Of a DNA stretch of 15,136 nucleotides, positions 1 to 6,010 are shown in pieces. A program made the translations under genes and the position numbers. This stretch comes from Deltaproteobacteria bacterium (GTDB taxonomy: Bacteria > Desulfobacterota > DSM-4660 > Desulfatiglandales > HGW-15): positions 1 through 15,136 of the forward strand of contig JAFGDF010000178.1 of the NCBI GenBank assembly GCA_016932235.1, written 5' to 3'. The notes beneath the pieces are model-generated. The model saw nothing but the letters and a program-made list of their open reading frames with translations. It made no database searches and was not told where the DNA came from. Position 1 is the first letter of the stretch. The number at the start of each line of letters is the position of its first letter.

Positions 1-585
1 ATCAAATCACAGTTGGGCGCAACCATTACCCATCGTGCCTTAACAGACCTGTTTAAGAAACGCGGGGTTAAACTGGACCGAACCTACCAGCTTAATACCG
101 GCGGTAACACTGATTTCCTGAATATGCTCAACCGTCAGCGATTGATATCCAAAAAAAAGTCCAAGACGGAAGCTGTACAATCGGTGGCTGCAAAACCCCT
201 GGATAGCGAAAATATACATATCGGGCCCAGTGACTATGTCCAGTGGCAGAAAGACAACAAGGTCTGCTTTATTCGAATGGAGGGAAAACTTTTTGGCGAC
301 ATCCCCATGGATCTGGAACTCAGGCTTTCCGTGGAAGATTCTCCCAATTCAGGAGGTGTGGCAATCGATGCGATCAGGTGTGTAAAACTGGCCCTTGACA
401 GGGGCATAGGCGGTGTACTTGAAGCGCCGTCAGCCTATTTTTGCAAGCACCCGCCTAATCAGTTCCCGGATGATGAAGCATTCCGTATGACAGAGGCATA
501 TATCTCACAGCATTCCAGTGGCCATAAGGGGGCTGTAACGGGTTCCCGGCAAGATTATAATGACCGGAATAAAGCGGCAGTTTAG
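1..585 (+). CDS. ino1: Inositol-3-phosphate synthase, C-terminal part (5' end outside window)
   Basis: The reading frame is open from the first base, so only the last 194 residues are present. The family (myo-inositol-1-phosphate synthase) converts glucose 6-phosphate to 1D-myo-inositol 3-phosphate with NAD in the cytoplasm, feeding inositol phospholipids or inositol-based solutes. Recognisable family blocks, in order, are [12 protein letters not shown] at the very start, [11 protein letters not shown], a lysine-rich [12 protein letters not shown] segment, [15 protein letters not shown], and the closing [18 protein letters not shown] and [15 protein letters not shown] stretches. The last ~24 residues (from HSSGHKG on) are a polar tail that I would expect to be variable. 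The TTG at 13 is not the start: the frame and the family match continue upstream of it. No clear terminator is seen after the stop, and the next gene starts 113 bases later on the same strand. Confidence 0.93.
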   Translation: MKSQLGATITHRALTDLFKKRGVKLDRTYQLNTGGNTDFLNMLNRQRLISKKKSKTEAVQSVAAKPLDSENIHIGPSDYVQWQKDNKVCFIRMEGKLFGDIPMDLELRLSVEDSPNSGGVAIDAIRCVKLALDRGIGGVLEAPSAYFCKHPPNQFPDDEAFRMTEAYISQHSSGHKGAVTGSRQDYNDRNKAAV

Positions 586-698
586 TATTACGACATTAGA
601 AATCTGTAACTTGCTGATATATACTTAAGTTATAGAGGTATCATATCTGTCTATAAGTGATGACACGAGCAATCCAATCCGATATAAGGAGTGAATAT

Positions 699-1037
699 AT
701 GATCGAGAAAGAAGAGAAAAGACGTCTTCCAAGAGCCGAGGTCACCTGGCCTGTAACCTTATTTTATGAAGATGAAGAATTCACGGGGGAATCAAGAAAT
801 ATCTCCCAGGAAGGTCTGTTTATATGCTGTGAGAAACCCCTTGTTCTGAATAAAATATATCGTTTATATATCAAGCCCCCCTACCATAAGGCAATTGGAG
901 TGACGGGAAAGGTTATATGGTCTGATCTATATGGCATTGGCGGGGATAATAGCACATATGGTATCGGCATCTGTCTTATGGAATTTTCCGAAAAGGATAA
1001 AAAAATTCTTGAAGAACTGGTATCCGTCTATCTTTAG
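699..1037 (+). CDS. Small single-domain PilZ protein (probable c-di-GMP binding)
   Basis: A 112-residue cytoplasmic protein made almost entirely of one PilZ domain. The two motifs that contact cyclic di-GMP in the family are visible: RxxxR at R8/R12 and N34-x-S-x-x-G39 (NISQEG). A beta-rich region follows, including a KVIW strand (71-74) and a GIGICLMEF strand, then a short C-terminal helix. I chose the ATG at 699 because AAGGAG (686-691) lies 7 bases upstream. In-frame GTG 657 and ATG 660 would add 14 residues but have no ribosome binding site. Single-domain PilZ proteins usually act as adaptors on motility, exopolysaccharide or transcription partners; the partner here cannot be inferred. 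Its stop overlaps the stop of the converging yjbQ-like gene. Confidence 0.88.
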   Translation: MIEKEEKRRLPRAEVTWPVTLFYEDEEFTGESRNISQEGLFICCEKPLVLNKIYRLYIKPPYHKAIGVTGKVIWSDLYGIGGDNSTYGIGICLMEFSEKDKKILEELVSVYL

Positions 1038-1426
1038 ATTATCCTGAAATAAACCCTTCTGGATCTGGGACCATCGAATTCGCAAAAAAATATTCTTTGC
1101 CAGGTTCCGAGGACAAGCCCCCCGTTTTCGACAATAACCGAAACCGAACTTCCAATCAATGATGCCTTAATATGACTGTCGGCATTTCCCTCCATATGCC
1201 GGTACCCTTTGTCCGGAGGAACCAGGGCGTTTAGTCTTGTCAGGATATCGCTGCAAACAGACGGGTCGGCTCCCTCGTTGATTGTAATCCCGGCGGTTGT
1301 ATGGGGAACATAGAGGGTGCAAATCCCTTCACTGAGGCCCGTCTTCTTCACTTCATCAAGGACTGATGAGGTAATATCAACCATTTCAATCCTTGATCCT
1401 GTTTTTACCTGAAATGATATGGGCAT
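1034..1426 (-). CDS. YjbQ/UPF0047 family protein
   Basis: A 130-residue single-domain protein of the YjbQ (UPF0047) family. The family signature blocks are complete: YVPHTTAGITINE (39-51), HMEGNADSHIKASLIG (77-92), LGTWQRIFFCEFDGPR near the end. Conserved His42, His77 and His85 are the likely metal-site residues. Some members have been reported to have low thiamine-phosphate synthase activity, but the physiological role is unsettled, so no function beyond the family is claimed. The ATG start has a purine-rich AAAGAGA just upstream. It is the last gene of a minus-strand run after pyrR and the unknown 398-residue gene, 10 bases behind the latter. Its TAA stop shares bases with the TAG of the converging PilZ gene (overlap 1034-1037). 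Confidence 0.9.
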   Translation of the reverse strand: MPISFQVKTGSRIEMVDITSSVLDEVKKTGLSEGICTLYVPHTTAGITINEGADPSVCSDILTRLNALVPPDKGYRHMEGNADSHIKASLIGSSVSVIVENGGLVLGTWQRIFFCEFDGPRSRRVYFRII

Positions 1427-1436
1427 GACTGTCTCT

Positions 1437-2633
1437 TTAAGTTGTTATTATTTTTGACGGGATTGTTGTGATCAGATCACCGGTCCCGATGTTTTTTTTC
1501 CCCACGATATTATTGTAATTATCGAGGCTACGTTCCAGAAAAAGTTCCAGAAAAGCATTGCTCCTCAAAAAAGGTCCTTCTTCATCAAGACTTGATGCCA
1601 CGGTAAGGCACAGTCTTGAATATTCCTCTTCACCAAGTTTAAAGAAGATATAGGCCATCTCCTCAAGGTCTTCCTTGATAATCGCACGCCTGGCCCCGGG
1701 AAACAGTTCTTTAAGCGCTTTTTCCCTGATTTCTCGGGTCCGGGCTGCCTTTTGGGCGCCGGAAATAATTATGGGACTCTCTTCAACCTCCGAGATCTCA
1801 TCCAGGAAAGGCTGAACTTTTTCCTGTTCCAGGATCCATGGTGCCATCAGTTCATGATCCAGTAATTTCACGATCTGTGAAACGTTGAGTGTCTCCTTCC
1901 ATGACTCTTTCGGTCCGATGTGGTCATAGATCGCCGGCCTTTCAAGGAGTTTGATGTTCTCGAGTATCCATGGCCTTAACTTTAAATAATCACCGGAAGA
2001 TTCTTCACTTTTCAGATCCGTCCTTTTATAAAGTTTTTCCAGAATTGTCGCTGCGTGTGAAAATGATGTTTCTACAGCCTTCCCTGCCTGTTCGAAAAAA
2101 AGTTCTTTAATGTCTCTGGAACGCTTTTTACTATAATGATCATAGATAAAATAGATTATACCTTCGTTTGAGCTTACAAGCCCTATTCCAATATTAAGCC
2201 CTTTTGGGATCTGTGGCAAAATAACAAGGATCCCCCTGCTGCCCGTCCCGTCAATCGGGCCGATATACGCCTCGGGTTCAGGGATTGAGGGTTGTTTCAA
2301 TATAAAGGGCTTCTCTGCAGATGAATCTTTCCCCGGAATAGACACCCCCTTTTGCCTGAGCTTGAAGACTATTTTTTTTACTGCTTTTTGAATGTTTTTT
2401 TCGTTGAATGCAGCTCCTATAAGAAAAACCAATCCTAATGTTTCAGGACCATCAAGGGGTAACCTTTCCATCAGTGCCAGTGCGAATTCAGGACCGGGAA
2501 TATGCTCATTTATATTATCGGGGGTTATCTTTACCGGATCTTCGAGGATAGTATTAAGCCGCTCTTCCTCAATTGAGGAAAGGCTGTAAATAGGGCTGGA
2601 TTTCTTTCTGTTTAACTTTTTCTTTTTTCCCAA
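1437..2633 (-). CDS. Uncharacterised 398-residue protein
   Basis: I do not recognise this family. The sequence suggests three parts: a very basic N-terminus (residues 2-11, GKKKKLNRKK) leading into a helical region to about residue 100 that contains KKIVFKLRQKGVSIP; a more beta-rich centre (about 120-170, with GSRGILVILPQIPKG and GIIYFIYDHY); and a long helical, charged C-terminal region (about 175-375) ending in FLRSNAFLELFLERSL. There is no signal peptide, no membrane segment and no obvious catalytic motif, so it is probably cytoplasmic. The lysine-rich start hints at nucleic acid or ribosome contact, which is speculation. The start is the TTG at 2633, two bases after the pyrR stop, with AAAAGG at the end of pyrR as a weak ribosome site. 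It is probably translated from the pyrR mRNA together with the yjbQ-like gene. Confidence 0.75.
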   Translation of the reverse strand: MGKKKKLNRKKSSPIYSLSSIEEERLNTILEDPVKITPDNINEHIPGPEFALALMERLPLDGPETLGLVFLIGAAFNEKNIQKAVKKIVFKLRQKGVSIPGKDSSAEKPFILKQPSIPEPEAYIGPIDGTGSRGILVILPQIPKGLNIGIGLVSSNEGIIYFIYDHYSKKRSRDIKELFFEQAGKAVETSFSHAATILEKLYKRTDLKSEESSGDYLKLRPWILENIKLLERPAIYDHIGPKESWKETLNVSQIVKLLDHELMAPWILEQEKVQPFLDEISEVEESPIIISGAQKAARTREIREKALKELFPGARRAIIKEDLEEMAYIFFKLGEEEYSRLCLTVASSLDEEGPFLRSNAFLELFLERSLDNYNNIVGKKNIGTGDLITTIPSKIITT

Positions 2634-2635
2634 AA

Positions 2636-3184
2636 TCAGGCTGCCTTTTTCTCTTCAATCGTCACATGATCTTCATACCCGGCTTCTTCGAGATAAACAT
2701 TTATCGTCTCATTGGGGGATACTTCCCATAATCCACCCACATAATTAGCTTTTATGGGCAGTTCCCTGTAATTATCTCCCCTGTCAACAAGGATAGCCAG
2801 TTCAATCTTTTTTGGTCGTCCAAAATCGATCAGTGCATCCATGGCCGCTCTGACCGTCCTCCCCGTAAAAAGGACATCATCAACCAGTATGATACTCTTT
2901 TCATCAATGGAAAAGGGGATTTCTGTTTTTCCTACAACCGGTTTCGTGTGGATACGTGTCCAATCGTCACGATATAGCGTTATATCAAGGACTCCCGCAG
3001 GAGGCCTGATATTGACCAGTTCGAATATGGCATCCTGGAGCCTTATTGCCAGGAATGCACCTCCGGTCCTTATTCCTACCAGAATCACATCCTCCGAGGA
3101 ACTGTTTCTTTGAATAATCTCTTCGGCGATCCTTCGGATACTATCCTCTATATCCTTTTTTTGGGAAATAATTCGTTTTTCCAA
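2636..3184 (-). CDS. pyrR: PyrR-like uracil phosphoribosyltransferase / pyrimidine regulator
   Basis: A 182-residue type I phosphoribosyltransferase. The PRPP-binding loop is clear (IILVDDVLFTGRTVRAA, residues 98-114, with D102-D103), preceded by VGIRTGGAFLA (36-46), both typical of PyrR. Known members bind pyr mRNA leaders in response to UMP/UTP and have weak uracil phosphoribosyltransferase activity. Two regions depart from the pattern I know: the usual RGHRELPI reads RGDNYRELPI (136-143, two extra residues), and the usual VGKN-type segment reads VGGLWEVSPNE (149-159). This could mean altered RNA binding or a different physiological role. No other pyrimidine gene is in view. The start is TTG at 3184, with AGGGA (3197-3201) 12 bases upstream, a slightly long spacing. 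A palindrome lies about 40 bases upstream. Confidence 0.82.
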   Translation of the reverse strand: MEKRIISQKKDIEDSIRRIAEEIIQRNSSSEDVILVGIRTGGAFLAIRLQDAIFELVNIRPPAGVLDITLYRDDWTRIHTKPVVGKTEIPFSIDEKSIILVDDVLFTGRTVRAAMDALIDFGRPKKIELAILVDRGDNYRELPIKANYVGGLWEVSPNETINVYLEEAGYEDHVTIEEKKAA

Positions 3185-3358
3185 TGCTGATATATATCCC
3201 TGTCTTCGTTATTTATAATATTTTTTTATCCAAATAAGGATAAAAGTTCTATGGAAACAGAGAAAAATTCCCTGTTATCAAAAAAATTGAACCATTGAAA
3301 AAAGTTGTTTTTATAGCACATTTATTATAAAAAAGTAAAGAATATTGGAGACCAATTT
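3185..3358. promoter_or_regulatory. Divergent promoter region between pyrR and rnc
   Basis: A 174-base, strongly AT-rich gap between two genes pointing away from each other, so it should carry both promoters. Toward pyrR (minus strand) a TATTAT -10-like box sits at 3215-3220, 17 bases from a poor TTATCC -35-like box at 3238-3243. Toward rnc (plus strand) the best I see is TTGTTT (3305-3310) and TATAAA (3326-3331) with a short 15-base spacer, which is weak. The assignment as a promoter region rests on gene layout. The individual boxes are guesses. Confidence 0.5.
3224..3245. repeat. Perfect palindrome upstream of pyrR, possible operator
   Basis: TTTTATCC and GGATAAAA are exact reverse complements separated by six bases (AAATAA). 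The element covers the presumed -35 and spacer of the pyrR promoter, a place where a repressor would act. It could equally form a weak hairpin. On neither strand is it placed like a terminator, because no gene ends next to it. Confidence 0.45.
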
Positions 3359-4072
3359 ATGGAAAAGGCTCAAACAATCGATGTATTGAATGATAAGATC
3401 GGATATGTATTTAAAAATCCCGATCTCATGGAGGAGGCCTTCAGGCACTCTTCCTATGTTAATGAACTAAAGAGTACGTCCCTGAGAGATAATGAAAGAC
3501 TTGAATTTCTGGGAGATGCGGTTCTCGATCTTGCCATAAGTCATATCCTGATGGATATATTTCAAGATGTTAAAGAGGGAGACCTTTCCAAATACAGGGC
3601 TATGGTCGTTAATGAAAAGAGTTTATGCCGTATTGCCGACGGATTGGAATTAGGTGGATATGTTCTGCTGGGCAAAGGAGAAGAACAGACACACGGAAGG
3701 GAAAAACCCTCCATCCTTGCGAACACTATGGAAGCCCTGCTTGGGGCCCTGTATCTCGACGCGGGTTTTCTCCGGACAAAAGAGATTGTGTATAGACTTT
3801 TCCTTCCCATGATCGAAGATATTGAATTAAATGACAGGCACAGCGATTATAAGAGCATGCTCCAGGAACTGACCCAGGATGCATATAAGACCCTGCCTGA
3901 ATATTTTCTAAAGGACGAGAGCGGCCCCCCCCATGATAAAACCTTTAAAGTGGTTTTGCTGCTAAATGGTGAAAATGTTGCGGAAGGCGAAGGGAAAAGT
4001 AAAAAAGAGGCTGAGCAAAGGGCTGCAAGGGAGGCATTTCATTGTCTATCGGGAAACGTCAAAGGCCTTTAA
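3359..4072 (+). CDS. rnc: Ribonuclease III
   Basis: A 237-residue endonuclease for double-stranded RNA (rRNA precursor processing, mRNA turnover), of normal family length. The catalytic domain is N-terminal, with the signature NERLEFLGDAVLDLAI (45-60), whose E46, E49 and D53 match metal-site and conserved acidic residues of the family. A double-stranded RNA-binding domain occupies about 163-231 and ends in KSKKEAEQRAAREAF. The second metal motif reads ANTMEALLGALYLD (121-134): E125, equivalent to E. coli E117, is kept, while the position of E. coli D114 is Asn122. The ATG at 3359 has GGAG at 3347-3350 upstream. The 3' end overlaps the following radical SAM gene by 31 bases, so the two are almost certainly cotranscribed. 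Confidence 0.95.
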   Translation: MEKAQTIDVLNDKIGYVFKNPDLMEEAFRHSSYVNELKSTSLRDNERLEFLGDAVLDLAISHILMDIFQDVKEGDLSKYRAMVVNEKSLCRIADGLELGGYVLLGKGEEQTHGREKPSILANTMEALLGALYLDAGFLRTKEIVYRLFLPMIEDIELNDRHSDYKSMLQELTQDAYKTLPEYFLKDESGPPHDKTFKVVLLLNGENVAEGEGKSKKEAEQRAAREAFHCLSGNVKGL

Positions 4073-5100
4073 TAGTACCAATCTTTATTTCCAATCAAGG
4101 CTGTCCATATCAGTGTATCTATTGTAACCAGGAAAAAATATCGGGCCAGTCAGGTTCTTCGGTGGACGTCCCATTTATCAAAAAGACCATCAACCGGGCA
4201 ATGGAGTCGCCCCGGTTCTTATCGGCTACTGATAAAGAGATTGCCTTTTATGGCGGAACCTTCACAAATCTGACCTATGAAAAAATGCTGGAATACCTAA
4301 AAGGGGTAGCTCCCTATCTATCGGATGGCTCCTTCAGGTCAATAAGAATTTCAACAAGGCCGGACCTGATTGATGCCGAAAAACTCGACATTTTGAAACG
4401 CTTCGGTGTTTCGACCGTCGAACTTGGGGTACAATCCATGGATAATGAGGTGCTCAGGTTATCGGGGCGCGGATACAGGAATGAAGATGTCTTTATGGCC
4501 GTGAACCTTTTGAGGGAACACGATTTTAGGATAGGTGTACAACTCATGCCCGGGTTGCCGGGTGATTCTGATGATCGATTCAGAAGAACCATCGAGGATG
4601 TGATTGATCTTAAACCGGACATGGCGAGGCTATACCCTGCAGTTGTGCTAAGCGGTACAGGTTTGGCCGAGCTATATCATAAGAACCGGTACCAGCCCCT
4701 TGATCTGGAAAAAGCGGTTGATTTATGCAGTGACAGCTGTATTCAAATGGAGAGTAGAGGGATTATAGTGATCAGAATCGGTCTGATGTCTTCACCCTCA
4801 CTGCTTGATAAAGGGCAGATTATTGCCGGTCCATGGCACAGTGCCTTCGGGTTTCTGGTACGGTCCGCTATTCATCAAAAAAAGATCCGTCCCATGCTTC
4901 CCGAACCGGGCATGGTCTCCAGGTTCTCTATCAGGGCGCCTCTCAGAGAGATCCCCCTGATCAGGGGATATAAAAACCAGGGGCTACATACAATAGAGGA
5001 AAGGACAGGGGCGAAGGTGATATCAGTTATACCGGATGAACAGATATCCTCCGGTTCAATCCGTTTGGATTTTGTTACTAACCACTTTAACAAATCATAG
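4042..5100 (+). CDS. Elp3-like radical SAM protein of unknown substrate
   Basis: A 352-residue radical SAM enzyme. The [4Fe-4S]/SAM motif is C21PYQC25IYC28, followed by the glycine motif FYGGTFTNL (69-77), then STRPDLI, VELGVQSMDNEVL (126-138) and LMPGLPGD (168-175), the normal order of a radical SAM barrel. The C-terminal part carries GPWHSAFGFLVRSA (263-276). This arrangement resembles the short Elp3/COG1243-like group and HemN-like proteins, but there is no acetyltransferase domain, so a tRNA-modifying role is only an analogy. The start is TTG at 4042, chosen because GGGAGG (4029-4034) sits 7 bases upstream inside rnc. The 31-base overlap with rnc implies translational coupling. Confidence 0.88.
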   Translation: MSIGKRQRPLIVPIFISNQGCPYQCIYCNQEKISGQSGSSVDVPFIKKTINRAMESPRFLSATDKEIAFYGGTFTNLTYEKMLEYLKGVAPYLSDGSFRSIRISTRPDLIDAEKLDILKRFGVSTVELGVQSMDNEVLRLSGRGYRNEDVFMAVNLLREHDFRIGVQLMPGLPGDSDDRFRRTIEDVIDLKPDMARLYPAVVLSGTGLAELYHKNRYQPLDLEKAVDLCSDSCIQMESRGIIVIRIGLMSSPSLLDKGQIIAGPWHSAFGFLVRSAIHQKKIRPMLPEPGMVSRFSIRAPLREIPLIRGYKNQGLHTIEERTGAKVISVIPDEQISSGSIRLDFVTNHFNKS

Positions 5101-5108
5101 ATCGTGAT

Positions 5109-5157
5109 TGGTTGATTTGTTGATTCATTAAATTGGTGAATCGTTACTAACAAACCA
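5109..5157. repeat. Long imperfect inverted repeat after the radical SAM gene
   Basis: TTTGTTGATTCA (5116-5127) pairs with TGAATC (5137-5142) and AACAAA (5149-5154), the six bases GTTACT (5143-5148) bulging out; TGGT (5109-5112) can pair with ACCA (5154-5157). It lies 8 bases after the stop codon at 5100, so it could end or protect the rnc-radical SAM transcript. No T-run follows, so it is not a standard intrinsic terminator. Confidence 0.4.
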
Positions 5158-5197
5158 TGTGAATGGATGTGACGGCTTTTTCTGAAAGGACGATATT

Positions 5198-5236
5198 ATG
5201 AAAAAAAGGGAGATTGACTATCCCCATATAATTTAG
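5198..5236 (+). CDS. Possible 12-codon leader ORF upstream of the CBS-ACT gene
   Basis: An ATG with AAAGGA (5185-5190) at an ideal 7-base distance begins an ORF translating to MKKREIDYPHII and ending in TAG. It sits 55 bases before the CBS-ACT gene on the same strand. It may be a leader peptide or the remnant of a lost gene start. With only 12 codons, chance is a serious alternative, and no run of one regulatory amino acid is present to suggest attenuation. Confidence 0.22.
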   Translation: MKKREIDYPHII

Positions 5237-5291
5237 TTTAATCATTGATTATTTTCAGATCATTTACCTATTTGAGGAAAGGAGGTTTGAA

Positions 5292-5966
5292 ATGTATGTA
5301 GGAACGATTATGAAGACCGACCTTGTGACGGTTCCGCAAAGTATGTCCCTGAAGGAAGCCAAGGATATTATCACGGAAAAACAGATTGCTCATCTCCTTG
5401 TGGTTGATTACAAGGGAAGACTCCGTGGTGTTGTCTCGGACAGGGATCTTAAGGAGAACTGGGCGTCAAAGGCGACAACCCTGAGCGTCCATGAACTGAA
5501 TTACCTCCTGGATCAAATGACCGTTGAAATGATCATGGTAAAGACGGTTATTACCACCACGCCGGACACCACTATTGAGGAAGCGGCTCAGGTAATGCAG
5601 ACTAACAGGATAAGCGCCTTGCCGGTTGTTCAAGATGAAAAACTTTCGGGGATTATTACAACAAGGGATGTCCTTGGCGTATTACTCCAGGCGATCGGCA
5701 TCAATAAAGACAGTACCAGGCTAACGGTGCTCGTAAAGGACAGAATCGGTGTTATGGCTGAAATCTCAAAGATTTTAAGAGACCATCAGATCAATATTCG
5801 AAGCTTTTTCACCTGGCCTGAGAGAAAACATCCGGGTGTCTACCAGCTTGTCCTAAGGGTAAGCGCGGAAGATGGTGAAGAGGCCATTGAAATATTAACC
5901 CTGGGGGGCTTTAAAGTCCTTACTGAGTATGTTAAAGATCTTAGTGAATATCTTCCCGAAGACTGA
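5292..5966 (+). CDS. CBS-CBS-ACT protein (AcuB-like)
   Basis: A 224-residue soluble protein with two CBS domains and one ACT domain, the layout of Bacillus AcuB. CBS1 covers about 1-57 (MKTDLVTVP at 7-15, GVVSDRDLKE at 46-55). CBS2 covers about 78-132 (VMQTNRISALPVV at 101-113, GIITTRDVLGV at 120-130). The ACT domain begins at about 142 (RLTVLVKDRIGVMAEISKIL, 143-162) and runs to about 214. CBS pairs sense adenylates such as AMP, ATP or SAM, and ACT domains often sense amino acids, so this is probably an allosteric sensor. Its target is unknown; the acetoin role reported for AcuB should not be assumed. The start is firm: AAGGAGG (5279-5285) lies 6 bases before the ATG. It converges with the transport operon. 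Confidence 0.88.
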   Translation: MYVGTIMKTDLVTVPQSMSLKEAKDIITEKQIAHLLVVDYKGRLRGVVSDRDLKENWASKATTLSVHELNYLLDQMTVEMIMVKTVITTTPDTTIEEAAQVMQTNRISALPVVQDEKLSGIITTRDVLGVLLQAIGINKDSTRLTVLVKDRIGVMAEISKILRDHQINIRSFFTWPERKHPGVYQLVLRVSAEDGEEAIEILTLGGFKVLTEYVKDLSEYLPED

Positions 5967-5980
5967 ATTGAATAATTATT

Positions 5981-6007
5981 CCATTCCCCTTCTACAATAA
6001 GGGAAGG
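5981..6007. terminator. Hairpin between convergent CBS-ACT and acyl-CoA ligase genes
   Basis: CCCTT (5987-5991) pairs with AAGGG (5999-6003) around a 7-base loop. The stem continues past a bulged C with TT/AA (5984-5985 with 6004-6005) and CC/GG (5981-5982 with 6006-6007). It lies in the 44-base gap where two genes end face to face, the normal place for a shared terminator. Neither side has a proper T-run, so its strength is doubtful. Confidence 0.38.
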
Positions 6008-6010
6008 TAT

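Noticed and set aside
657..698. Upstream GTG/ATG starts for the PilZ gene
   Set aside because: No ribosome site precedes them, while ATG 699 has AAGGAG at 7 bases and the PilZ domain begins right after it.
4875..5153. Minus-strand ORF of 92 codons across the end of the radical SAM gene
   Set aside because: It is antisense to a clear gene, and its N-terminal part is just the translation of the inverted-repeat-containing intergenic sequence.
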